DNA of 64,000 nucleotides from Streptomyces flavotricini. GTDB taxonomy: Bacteria > Actinomycetota > Actinomycetes > Streptomycetales > Streptomycetaceae. The DNA lies in assembly GCF_020639365.1 (NCBI RefSeq), contig NZ_JAINUL010000001.1, positions 2,245,951 through 2,309,950 on the forward strand, in the 5' to 3' direction. Positions 47,462 through 54,954 of this stretch are shown piece after piece; positions within the stretch are counted from its first letter, which is position 1, and each line of letters begins with the position of its first letter. The notes beneath the pieces were generated by a model. That model had not been told where the DNA came from, ran no database searches, and saw only the letters and a program-made list of their open reading frames with translations. The position numbers and the translations under genes were made by a program.

Positions 47462-47980
47462 TCACGCTCCTTCTTCTGCGAGTTCGACGAGGCGGGTCAG
47501 TCGGATCCGGTTGATCTTCACCAGCTCGCCGCGGGCGATCTCCCGCTCCTGCTCCGGCGAATTGTCGATCCGGACCTTGACCGCGTCCCGCATGAACTCA
47601 CCGGTCGCACCGGTGGCGCAGATGAGGAAGACGTGGCCGAACTTCTCCTGGTACGCCAGGTTCAGTTCGAGGAGCTCGTTCTTGAGCTCCTCCGACGCGC
47701 CGGCCATGCCGCGCTGCTCGCGGGCGGAGGTCGGGTCTCCCGGCTTCGGCCGGCCGATCGGCGCGTGGCCTCCCATCGCCTCGGCCAGGTCCGCGGCGGT
47801 GAGCTCCGCCATGGCGGACTCGTTGGCCGAAAAGAGGGCTTCGGCATCGGCGAAGGGGCGCTGCGCGAGCAGCTTGCCGCCCCATGCCGAACTGGCGCAC
47901 ACCTCGTGCAGCTCGGCCGCGGCCGCACTGTCGTCCAAGGCGTTGAACCGGGTGAGACCCGGGGTCGGACTCGAAGTCAC
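47462..47980 (-). CDS. uraD: 2-oxo-4-hydroxy-4-carboxy-5-ureidoimidazoline (OHCU) decarboxylase
   Basis: This 172-residue enzyme converts OHCU to (S)-allantoin. It shows RFNALDDSAAAAELHEVCASSAWGGKLL, the catalytic region MGGHAPIGRPKPGDP (His of HAPIG) and FGHVFLICATG. GTG 47980 is chosen because GGAGG lies 7 bases upstream and the promoter at 48022-48051 rules out longer forms; the frame itself is open to 48076. First gene of the urate operon. Confidence 0.93.
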   Translation of the reverse strand: MTSSPTPGLTRFNALDDSAAAAELHEVCASSAWGGKLLAQRPFADAEALFSANESAMAELTAADLAEAMGGHAPIGRPKPGDPTSAREQRGMAGASEELKNELLELNLAYQEKFGHVFLICATGATGEFMRDAVKVRIDNSPEQEREIARGELVKINRIRLTRLVELAEEGA

Positions 47981-48021
47981 GGTAGGCCTCCGTGGCCTGT
48001 TGTTGCTTGACGGGCTGCGCA

Positions 48022-48063
48022 TAGCTAACGCCCTCGACAACACGGCGTCAACACTTTGTTGAA
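48022..48063 (-). promoter_or_regulatory. uraD promoter with TTCAACA-N3-TGTTGAC element
   Basis: On the minus strand, -35 TTGACG (48051-48046) and -10 TAGCTA (48027-48022) are 18 bases apart. The -35 overlaps TTCAACAAAGTGTTGAC (48063-48047). The catalase promoter has the same element, -35 and spacing. Confidence 0.7.
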
Positions 48064-48075
48064 ACTTCCCGTACA

Positions 48076-48110
48076 CAAAAGCCGCCGCCCGGATGAATGG
48101 GGCGGCGGCT
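48076..48110 (-). terminator. intrinsic terminator after the HTH gene
   Basis: AGCCGCCGCCC (48080-48090) and its complement (48100-48110) form a perfect 11-bp stem. On the minus strand it is followed by TTTT, the most classical intrinsic terminator in the window. Confidence 0.88.
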
Positions 48111-48133
48111 CGTCACGAAGGGTCAAGCAGGTT

Positions 48134-48517
48134 TCACGCTTGGTTGTCTTTGTTTGCGTTTTCCCTGTTCAGGTAGTTGTAGACCGTGAAACGGCTTACG
48201 CCCAGGGCGCCCGCGACCGTCTCCACACCGTGCCGCACGGAGAAGGCGCCCCGCGCCTCCAGTATCCGTACGACGTCCTGCTTGGTCTTCCGGTCGAGCT
48301 GTGACAACGGTACGCCGTGCCGGCGCTCCAGCGCCGCCAGGATCCGCTCCAGCGAATCGGACAGCTGGGGCAGCCGTACGGCCAGCAGGTCCTGACCCTC
48401 CCAGCTGAGCACGACGTCGTCGGGCTGCGCCAGGGCCGGATCCATCAGCTCGCCGCCCATCGCGTCGACCAGCGGCTTGACCGCGGTGACGAACGGGTGG
48501 TCGCGGGGCTCGGTCAT
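48134..48517 (-). CDS. small HTH regulator (YheO-like DNA-binding domain)
   Basis: This 127-residue protein has an N-terminal PAS-like portion (about 1-75) and a C-terminal helix-turn-helix: KTKQDVVRILEARGAFSVRH, then VAGALGVSRFTVYNYLNR. That block resembles the HTH_22 domain of YheO-type regulators. It sits in the middle of the urate/glyoxylate genes, overlapping by ATGA with the upstream small gene, and ends at a strong terminator facing the uraD promoter. It is a candidate pathway regulator that might bind the TTCAACA element; this is inference. Confidence 0.82.
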   Translation of the reverse strand: MTEPRDHPFVTAVKPLVDAMGGELMDPALAQPDDVVLSWEGQDLLAVRLPQLSDSLERILAALERRHGVPLSQLDRKTKQDVVRILEARGAFSVRHGVETVAGALGVSRFTVYNYLNRENANKDNQA

Positions 48518-48774
48518 GGGGTGTCCTCCCCGATCACGTTGACCTGGAGCGAGACGCGCGTGGCGCCGGACTCCAGCGAGTCGCGCAGCAGCGCGGCCAC
48601 CGCGGTCAGCACCGCGTCGGCGTCACCCTCGGCGGTATTGCCGAACGGGCCCACGTCGACCGCGTCCAGTCGGGCCTTCTGGATGACCTCGCGAGCGGCC
48701 ACGGCATGGGCGGGGGCCTCTTCGAGATCGAAGGGCTCGGTCGTGAACTCCACTCTCAATCGCACGCTGGTCAA
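48514..48774 (-). CDS. thiamine-binding-like (MTH1187/DUF77) protein
   Basis: This 86-residue protein reads VRLRVEFTTEPFDL at the start, then DVGPFGNTAEGDADAV and SGATRVSLQVNV. The GPFGxTxEGD core and ferredoxin-like layout match the MTH1187/YkoF thiamine-binding group. I did not run a profile search, so the family is a strong suspicion only. It is coupled to the HTH gene by ATGA at 48514-48517. Thiamine diphosphate is the cofactor of the glyoxylate carboligase at 55790. Confidence 0.7.
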   Translation of the reverse strand: MTSVRLRVEFTTEPFDLEEAPAHAVAAREVIQKARLDAVDVGPFGNTAEGDADAVLTAVAALLRDSLESGATRVSLQVNVIGEDTP

Positions 48775-48859
48775 GCTACCTCCCGGTCATGATTTTTCGG
48801 CAGTCCGGGCTTGACATCCACGCAGAAGCCCATGCAGTCTTCCATCAAGCAGAAACTAA

Positions 48860-48876
48860 CTTCCGCAATACGGAAG
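48860..48876 (+). promoter_or_regulatory. operator overlapping the hyi ribosome-binding site
   Basis: CTTCCGCAATACGGAAG has perfect 6-bp arms. Its right arm is part of GGAAGGAG, the likely ribosome site of hyi. TTGACA occurs at 48811-48816, but no good -10 is seen. Confidence 0.75.
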
Positions 48877-48891
48877 GAGCGCACACCCCTC

Positions 48892-49725
48892 ATGGGATAC
48901 ACGGACCAGCGCTTCGATGTGAACCTTTCGATCCTCTTCACGGAACTCCCGCTTCTGGAGCGCCCCGCGGCAGCCGCCGCGGCGGGCTTCACCGCGGTCG
49001 AGCTGTGGTGGCCCTGGATCGAGACCCCCACCCCCGCTCAGGCGGAGCTCGACGCCCTCAAGAAGGCTCTTGAGGACGCCGGCACGCAGCTGGTGGGCCT
49101 GAACTTCTACGCCGGCCGGCTGCCGGGCCCGGACCGCGGCGCGGTCTCGGTACCCGGTGAGGAGTCGGACCGCTTCAACGCCAACATCAACGTGGCCGCG
49201 GACTTCGCCGCCTCGGTGGGCTGCAAGGCGCTGAACGCCCTGTACGGCAACCGCGTCGAGGGTGTGGACCCGGCCGTCCAGGACGAGCTCGCCCTGGAGA
49301 ACCTGGTCGTGGCGGCCCGGGCCGCCGACCGCGTCGGCACGATCCTGCTGATCGAGACCCTCAACAAGCCCGAGTCGCCGCTCTACCCGCTGGTGAGCGC
49401 CCCGGCCGGCATCGAGGTGGTGGACAAGGTCAACGAGGCCACCGGCCTCGGGAACGCCAAGTTCCTGCTCGACCTGTACCACCTGGCGATGAACGATGAG
49501 GACCTCTCCGAGGTCATCGAAAAGTACGCCGCCAAGACCGGGCACGTCCAGATCGCGGACAAGCCCGGACGCGGCGCCCCCGGCACCGGCGAGCTGCCCC
49601 TCGAGGAGCTGCTCGACCAGCTGGAGAAGGCCGGGTACCGGGGCTACGTAGGCCTCGAGTACAAGGCCGCCGACGCCGCCGCCTCCTTCGCGTGGCTCCC
49701 GGCCGAGGCCCGCGCCGCCCAGTAG
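48892..49725 (+). CDS. hyi: hydroxypyruvate isomerase
   Basis: This 277-residue TIM-barrel enzyme interconverts hydroxypyruvate and tartronate semialdehyde. It shows FDVNLSILFTELPLLERPAAAAAAGFTAVELWWPW, the catalytic Glu in LLIETLNKP, YHLAMNDED, VQIADKPGRGAPGTGELP and the second catalytic Glu in YVGLEYK. ATG 48892 gives the normal length; upstream in-frame codons fall within the operator. First gene of hyi-glxR, with a 75-base gap to the next. It links Gcl product to the glycerate pathway. Confidence 0.94.
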   Translation: MGYTDQRFDVNLSILFTELPLLERPAAAAAAGFTAVELWWPWIETPTPAQAELDALKKALEDAGTQLVGLNFYAGRLPGPDRGAVSVPGEESDRFNANINVAADFAASVGCKALNALYGNRVEGVDPAVQDELALENLVVAARAADRVGTILLIETLNKPESPLYPLVSAPAGIEVVDKVNEATGLGNAKFLLDLYHLAMNDEDLSEVIEKYAAKTGHVQIADKPGRGAPGTGELPLEELLDQLEKAGYRGYVGLEYKAADAAASFAWLPAEARAAQ

Positions 49726-49800
49726 GCGGACAAAGTCCGGGCGATCAGCCAGGCACCTCACGAACTTTTCGTACAAAGCATTAAGAGAAGGACCCTCATC

Positions 49801-50691
49801 ATGAGCACGCTCCCCAACATCGCCTGGATCGGCCTCGGCATCATGGGCTCCCCCATGGCCGAGAACCTCCTGAAGGCCGGCTACTCGGTCACCGGCTTCA
49901 CGCTGGAGCAGGACAAGCTCGACCGCCTGGCCGCCGCCGGCGGCACCGCGGCCGGCTCGATCGCCGAAGCCGTCAAGGACGCGGACGTCGTCATCACGAT
50001 GGTGCCGGCCTCCCCGCACGTCGAGGCCATCTCGTACGGCGAGAACGGCATCCTGGAGAACGCGAAGTCCGGCGCGCTGATCATCGACATGTCGTCGATC
50101 ACCCCGCAGACCTCGATCGACCTCGCCAAGAACGCCGCCGAGAAGGGCATCCGCGTCATCGACGCCCCGGTGTCCGGCGGCGAGGCCGGCGCCATCGAGG
50201 CCGTCCTGTCGATCATGGTCGGTGGCGAGAAGGCCGACTTCGACGCGGCCCTGCCGATCCTCGAGACCCTCGGCAAGACCATCGTGCTCTGCGGTCCGCA
50301 CGGCTCCGGCCAGACGGTGAAGGCCGCCAACCAGCTCATCGTCGCCGTCAACATCCAGGCGTGCGCCGAGGCCGTGGTCTTCCTGGAGAAGTCCGGCGTG
50401 GACCTGAACGCCGCCCTGGACGTCCTCAACGGCGGTCTGGCCGGCTCCACGGTGCTGACCCGCAAGAAGGACAACTTCCTGAACCGCGACTTCAAGCCCG
50501 GCTTCCGGATCGACCTGCACCACAAGGACATGGGCATCGTCACCGACGCCGCCCGCAACGTCGGTGCGGCCCTCCCGGTCGGCGCGGTCGTCGCCCAGCT
50601 GGTCGCCTCGCTGCGCGCCCAGGGTGACGGCGGCCTGGACCACTCCGCCCTGCTCCGTGCGGTCGAGCGCCTCTCCGGCGCCCAGATCTGA
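49801..50691 (+). CDS. glxR: 2-hydroxy-3-oxopropionate (tartronate semialdehyde) reductase
   Basis: This 296-residue beta-hydroxyacid dehydrogenase reduces tartronate semialdehyde, the Gcl product, to glycerate. The NAD(P) motif GLGIMG is at 11-16, DAPVSGGEAGA at 121-131 is the substrate site, and catalytic Lys174 lies in GQTVKAANQ. AGAAGGACC precedes ATG 49801. It follows hyi and is probably co-transcribed. Confidence 0.96.
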   Translation: MSTLPNIAWIGLGIMGSPMAENLLKAGYSVTGFTLEQDKLDRLAAAGGTAAGSIAEAVKDADVVITMVPASPHVEAISYGENGILENAKSGALIIDMSSITPQTSIDLAKNAAEKGIRVIDAPVSGGEAGAIEAVLSIMVGGEKADFDAALPILETLGKTIVLCGPHGSGQTVKAANQLIVAVNIQACAEAVVFLEKSGVDLNAALDVLNGGLAGSTVLTRKKDNFLNRDFKPGFRIDLHHKDMGIVTDAARNVGAALPVGAVVAQLVASLRAQGDGGLDHSALLRAVERLSGAQI

Positions 50692-50721
50692 GCAGTCCCC
50701 CTCTCGCAGGGGCCCTGAGTT

Positions 50722-50781
50722 TCCGGATGGTGCCGGTGCTGACACCTGTCCTGTCGCGCCCAAGCGCCGGCACCGTCCGGA
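50722..50781 (+). terminator. long hairpin between glxR and catalase
   Basis: TCCGGATGGTGCCGG (50722-50736) pairs with 50767-50781 along 15 bp with one G-U pair; the loop is 30 bases. It separates hyi-glxR from the catalase promoter. Confidence 0.65.
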
Positions 50782-50800
50782 TCACCTCTCACCATCTTTG

Positions 50801-50858
50801 TTCAACAAACTGTTGACGCTGCGTTCGGCCTGAAATTAGGCTGTTCCGCATGACGGAA
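50801..50858 (+). promoter_or_regulatory. catalase promoter with two operator elements
   Basis: -35 TTGACG (50813-50818) and -10 TAGGCT (50837-50842) are 18 bases apart. TTCAACAAACTGTTGAC (50801-50817) overlaps the -35 and matches uraD. TTCCGCATGACGGAA (50844-50858) lies at the start site and matches hyi and gcl boxes. Confidence 0.75.
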
Positions 50859-50898
50859 GACGCTTTCCGTCAGCAGGTTTCCCGTACGGAAGGTCACC

Positions 50899-52356
50899 AT
50901 GTCGAAGCGCACGCTGACGACCGAGTCCGGCGCCCCGGTCGCCGACAACCAGAACTCCGCCACCGCCGGCGTCGGTGGCCCGCTCCTGATCCAGGACCAG
51001 CAGCTCCTGGAGAAGCTGGCCCGCTTCAACCGGGAGCGCATACCGGAGCGCGTGGTGCACGCCCGCGGCTCGGCCGCGTACGGCTACTTCGAGGTGACCG
51101 ACGACGTCACCGGTTACACCAGCGCCGCGTTCCTGAACACGGTCGGCAAGAAGACCGAGACCTTCCTGCGCTTCTCCACCGTCGCCGACTCGCTCGGTGG
51201 CGCGGACGCGGTCCGCGACCCGCGCGGCTTCGCCCTGAAGTTCTACACCGAAGAGGGCAACTACGACCTCGTCGGCAACAACACCCCGGTGTTCTTCATC
51301 AAGGACCCGATCAAGTTCCCCGACTTCATCCACTCCCAGAAGCGCGACCCCTTCACGGGCAAGCAGGAGCCGGACAACGTCTGGGACTTCTGGGCGCACG
51401 CCCCCGAGGCGACGCACCAGATCACCTGGCTCATGGGTGACCGCGGCATCCCGGCCTCGTACCGTCACATGAACGGCTACGGTTCGCACACCTACCAGTG
51501 GACGAACGCGCAGGGCGAGGCCTTCTTCGTCAAGTACCACTTCAAGACGAACCAGGGCATCCGCTGCCTGTCGGGCGAGCAGGCCGCCGAGCTCGTCGGC
51601 AAGGACGCCAACTCGCACCAGACCGACCTGCTCCAGGCGATCGAGCGCGGCGTGAACCCGAGCTGGACGCTGTACGTCCAGATCATGCCGGCCGCCGAGG
51701 CCGCGGACTACCGCTTCAACCCGTTCGACCTCACCAAGGTGTGGCCGCACAGCGACTACCCGCTGCAGCGCGTGGGCCGTCTGGTCCTCGACCGCAACCC
51801 GGACAACGTCTTCGCCGAGGTCGAGCAGTCCGCCTTCTCCCCGAACAACTTCGTCCCGGGCATCACCGCCTCGCCGGACAAGATGCTCCAGGGCCGCCTT
51901 TTCGCGTACGCCGACGCCCAGCGCTACCGCCTCGGTGTGAACCACACCGTGCTGCCGGTCAACGCCCCGAAGGCGACGAAGGCAGACAACTACGGCCGCG
52001 ACGGCGTCATGGCGCTGCGCAACGGCTCGCGCCACGACAAGAACTACGAGCCCAACTCGTACCAGGGCCCCGCCGAGACCGGTCTCGCGCTCGGCGCCCC
52101 CAAGGCCGTCTCCGGCTACACGGGCACCCACGAGGCCCCGGCCCACACCAAGGACGACGACTTCTTCCAGGCCGGTGAGCTCTACCGCCTGATGTCGGAG
52201 GCCGAGAAGCAGCGCCTGGTGGCGAACATCGCCGGCGGCCTGTCTCAGGTCACCCTGGAGGACGTCATCGAGAAGAACCTGGCTCACTTCCACGCCGCCG
52301 ACGCCGACTACGGCAAGCGCGTCGAGGAGGCCGTCCGCGCCCTGCGCGACGCCTGA
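50899..52356 (+). CDS. katA: monofunctional heme catalase
   Basis: This 485-residue clade-3-size catalase has the distal His54 in [11 protein letters not shown], the distal Asn in [12 protein letters not shown], and the proximal heme Tyr337 in [14 protein letters not shown]. It decomposes H2O2. ATG 50899 has GGAAGG upstream. Its position downstream of hyi-glxR and its promoter elements shared with uraD, hyi and gcl argue that it serves H2O2 from urate oxidase rather than being a general stress catalase. Confidence 0.96.
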   Translation: MSKRTLTTESGAPVADNQNSATAGVGGPLLIQDQQLLEKLARFNRERIPERVVHARGSAAYGYFEVTDDVTGYTSAAFLNTVGKKTETFLRFSTVADSLGGADAVRDPRGFALKFYTEEGNYDLVGNNTPVFFIKDPIKFPDFIHSQKRDPFTGKQEPDNVWDFWAHAPEATHQITWLMGDRGIPASYRHMNGYGSHTYQWTNAQGEAFFVKYHFKTNQGIRCLSGEQAAELVGKDANSHQTDLLQAIERGVNPSWTLYVQIMPAAEAADYRFNPFDLTKVWPHSDYPLQRVGRLVLDRNPDNVFAEVEQSAFSPNNFVPGITASPDKMLQGRLFAYADAQRYRLGVNHTVLPVNAPKATKADNYGRDGVMALRNGSRHDKNYEPNSYQGPAETGLALGAPKAVSGYTGTHEAPAHTKDDDFFQAGELYRLMSEAEKQRLVANIAGGLSQVTLEDVIEKNLAHFHAADADYGKRVEEAVRALRDA

Positions 52357-52370
52357 GCCTGAAAGCTGCA

Positions 52371-52401
52371 CCGGGGACCTGGCGGGAGGTCAGGTCCCGG
52401 G
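52371..52401 (+). terminator. catalase terminator
   Basis: CCGGGGACCTG (52371-52381) and CAGGTCCCGGG (52391-52401) pair with one mismatch, 15 bases after the stop. Confidence 0.75.
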
Positions 52402-52697
52402 TGCCGAGCCCGAACCGCGGACCCGGATGAGGGGTGGTACGCGGTAAGGGCCGGACGAGGGCCGCGACGGGCGTGTGAGCCAGTGCGGTGGTAATGGGTG
52501 CCGAGGCCCGTCTCTTGACCTGAGGGAGACGACGCCGGAGCTCTCGTCACCGCCCGTCGCGGTCCCAGCCGCACTCCACACCTCCCTCCTCATGTACGGG
52601 GGGCCACGCACAGAGCCCCCTCTGCATGAGCCGCATGCTCCGCCCGGCGGCGCGAACGTCCTGTCGCGCCAGCCTCGCACCGTCGGGCGGTCACACT
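52402..52697. other. non-coding stretch
   Basis: No gene could be supported here. The open frames on both strands have poor codon character and no ribosome site; the segment lies between the catalase terminator and the terminator of the GHKL gene. Confidence 0.6.
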
Positions 52698-52739
52698 CAA
52701 AGCGCCGGGTCACGGACGGTCCCGTGACCCGGCGCTTTG
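52698..52739 (-). terminator. terminator of the GHKL gene
   Basis: A perfect 18-bp stem (arms 52698-52715 and 52722-52739, CAAAGCGCCGGG...) with a 6-base loop abuts the stop codon of the minus-strand gene; A and T at the ends make it usable in both directions. Confidence 0.9.
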
Positions 52740-53375
52740 TCATGCGCGGCGGTCGTCGATCTCCACGGACAGGTACGGCCACGCGTTCGTGAGAGCGGCC
52801 AGTTCACCGCGTGCCGGACCGCCGCCCGTTGCGAGCGTCGCCCCCAGGCGATCGGCGGGGCTGAAGTGGACCGTCGTACCCGTCGTGCCGTCGCCGTCGA
52901 CCGGTGTCAGGCCGGTGACGGGAACGCCGTGCTCGTAGCACTGCACCCAGGATCCGCCCGCGCGGCGGTTGGTGTGGACGAGCCGTTCGCTCAGCGCCGC
53001 CACGACGGACATGCCGCGCCGCGGGTGGCCGTCGGGCAGGACCTGCGCCCCGGGGTGGTCGAAGAACCGGAGGTCCTTCGTCGCCATGACCGGCTTCTTC
53101 ACCGGCCGGCCCCGATCGTCGAGGCGGGTGTCCGTGCCCCGGCCATCGTCCGCCACGGACACCGATCCGTCGGCATGGAGCGTCACGGTGCAACGCCCTC
53201 CACCCGAGCACTCGGCCTCGTCGGCCGCGTACGCGACGACTTCGAGCAGCAGATGGCGAACGCCGCCCGGAGCGAACAGGGCCGGGTCCCGGCGGATGCG
53301 CGCGAGGTGCTCGGCGTCCACGGAGCGTGACCAGTCGTGCGTCGTGTTGCACCAGGGGGCCGATGATCTGTCCAT
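52740..53375 (-). CDS. GyrB-like GHKL-domain protein, degenerate
   Basis: This 211-residue protein corresponds to only the ATPase domain of DNA gyrase B. Matching parts are LLLEVVAYAADEAE (gyrase: YEVVDNSIDEA), VADDGRGT (DNGRGI), RRGMSVVAALSERL (GVGVSVVNALS) and GTTVHFSPAD (GTTVRFWP). The Mg-binding Asn is replaced by Tyr49 and the glycine lid lacks its usual GGLHG, so ATP hydrolysis is doubtful. No transducer or toprim domain follows. It is not the essential gyrase. Possibly a regulator or inhibitor; function unknown. Confidence 0.8.
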   Translation of the reverse strand: MDRSSAPWCNTTHDWSRSVDAEHLARIRRDPALFAPGGVRHLLLEVVAYAADEAECSGGGRCTVTLHADGSVSVADDGRGTDTRLDDRGRPVKKPVMATKDLRFFDHPGAQVLPDGHPRRGMSVVAALSERLVHTNRRAGGSWVQCYEHGVPVTGLTPVDGDGTTGTTVHFSPADRLGATLATGGGPARGELAALTNAWPYLSVEIDDRRA

Positions 53376-53405
53376 CGCAGCAGTATGCCCACCCGGTGCC
53401 TCCCG

Positions 53406-54854
53406 TCAGGCGCGGGTCCGGCGGGGAAGCCGGATGGACAGGCCCAGGGCCGCCGCCAGGAGGGCCGCCGTCACCAGGGCCGTCGCGGAGAGCGCCGCCG
53501 CGGGGGCGCGGCCGTGGTCCGTGAAGGCCGACCAGACCGTGACCAGCAGGGCCACCCCGACCGCGTTGGCCAGTTGCTGCGCGGCGTTGAGCACACCGGA
53601 CGCGGAGCCCACCTCCGGTTCGGACACGCCCGCCAGGATCACGTCGAAGAGCGGTGGAATCACCAGGCCCATGCCGAGCCCGGTGACGAAGGTGCCCGGG
53701 ACCAGCCGCCAGCCGTCGCTCGCCCCGCCGGCCGTGGCGGCGAGCACTCCCAGCCCCACCGCGGTCAGGACGATTCCGCACTGGATCACCACCCGGCCGT
53801 GCCTGCGGGCCAGCGCCCCCGCCGGGCCCGCGGCGACCGCGATGCCCAGCGCCATGGGGGCGATCGCGTACCCGGCGCCCTGCGGCGAGAGGCCGAGCGG
53901 GCCCTGGAGGAACAGGGACAGCACCATCATCAGGCCGGTGAACGAGGCGAAGAAGGCGACCGCGACGAGGATGCCGCCGGTGTAGCCCCGGTTGGTCAGC
54001 AGACTCGGGGTCATCAGCGGCGAGGGCCGGCGGTGTTGGAGCCGTACGAAGAGCAGGAAGCCGAGGGGGCCCGCAGCCAGCAGGGCGAACACCCAGGCCG
54101 GCCACCCCAGTTCACGCCCCTCCACCAGTGGGTACACCAGCGCCCCGGATGCCGCCCCGGCCAGCAGCACGCTCGGTACGTCGATGCGCAGACCCGCATC
54201 GGGCGCGCCGCGCGGGACCCACCGGAGCGCGCCGGCCAGCGCCGCCAGCCCCAGCGGCAGGTTGACCAGGAACACCATCCGCCAGCCGGTGCCGAAGAGG
54301 TCGGCGCCCGCCAGGAGTCCGCCCACCACCGGGCCGCCGACGGCGCACAGGCCCATCACCGGGCCGAACAGGCCGAAAGCCTTGCCCAGTTCCGCCTCGG
54401 GGAAGGTCTCCTTGATGATCCCGAAGCCCTGCGGCAGCAACAGCGCACCGCATGCGCCCTGCAGCGCCCGGGCCGCGATCAAGGACCCCGGCCCCGGGGC
54501 GAGCGCGCAGAGCGCGGAGGCCAGGGTGAACCCGGCCGCGCCGATCAGGAAGAGCGGGCGCCGCCCGTACCGGTCCCCCAGCCGCCCGGCGGTGATCAGC
54601 AGGACGGCGAACGGCAGGGTGTACGCGGCTCCGAGCCACTGGGCGGTCTCCCGGCCCCCGCCGAGGTCGGCGGCGATGGCGGGGGCGGCGACCCCGGTGA
54701 TGGTGGCGTCGAGGAGGTCCATGACCTCGGCGATGAGGACGACGGCCAGCACCGCCCAGCGCCGCGGATGCGGATGGGAATGGAGATGGGGATGGGGATG
54801 GGGATGGGGATGTGGATGTGGATGTGGATTCGGGTTGAGGCATGGCTGTGCCAT
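53406..54854 (-). CDS. MFS (DHA2) drug exporter with His-Pro repeat N-terminus
   Basis: This 482-residue transporter has 14 predicted membrane segments of the EmrB/QacA class. The signatures are LDATITGVAAPAIAADL and WLGAAYTLPFAVLLITAGRLGDRYGRRP, then GACGALLLPQGFGIIKETFPE (motif C region). The first 30 residues are unusual: NPNPHPHPHP and so on, encoded by a hexanucleotide repeat. The divergent TetR at 54955 with its operator is the evident regulator. Likely exports a hydrophobic drug or metabolite. Confidence 0.93.
   Translation of the reverse strand: MAQPCLNPNPHPHPHPHPHPHPHLHSHPHPRRWAVLAVVLIAEVMDLLDATITGVAAPAIAADLGGGRETAQWLGAAYTLPFAVLLITAGRLGDRYGRRPLFLIGAAGFTLASALCALAPGPGSLIAARALQGACGALLLPQGFGIIKETFPEAELGKAFGLFGPVMGLCAVGGPVVGGLLAGADLFGTGWRMVFLVNLPLGLAALAGALRWVPRGAPDAGLRIDVPSVLLAGAASGALVYPLVEGRELGWPAWVFALLAAGPLGFLLFVRLQHRRPSPLMTPSLLTNRGYTGGILVAVAFFASFTGLMMVLSLFLQGPLGLSPQGAGYAIAPMALGIAVAAGPAGALARRHGRVVIQCGIVLTAVGLGVLAATAGGASDGWRLVPGTFVTGLGMGLVIPPLFDVILAGVSEPEVGSASGVLNAAQQLANAVGVALLVTVWSAFTDHGRAPAAALSATALVTAALLAAALGLSIRLPRRTRA
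54769..54833. repeat. hexanucleotide microsatellite in the MFS gene start
   Basis: Variants of GGATGG, GGATGT and GGAGATGG repeat about ten times, mostly in 6-base steps (four exact GGGGAT copies). Length changes by 6 would keep the frame and add or remove His-Pro pairs. Confidence 0.85.
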
Positions 54855-54887
54855 GGACGGACTCCCCCTTGGTGACGGATGGTCGAC

Positions 54888-54930
54888 GAACGGTGTTCGT
54901 TACGAACAACGTTCGCCACGAACACCGTTC
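54888..54930. promoter_or_regulatory. nested inverted repeat, TetR operator
   Basis: GAACGGTGTTCG (54888-54899) and CGAACACCGTTC (54919-54930) are perfect 12-bp inverted repeats, and the spacer holds CGAACAACGTTCG, another repeat. It fills the spacer between the MFS and TetR genes. Confidence 0.85.
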
Positions 54931-54954
54931 GCTGTCAAGTGCTAGCCTGTCGCC

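Noticed and set aside
52475..52792. 105-residue plus-strand frame after catalase
   Set aside because: Poor codon bias, runs through a terminator hairpin and into the antisense of the GHKL gene.
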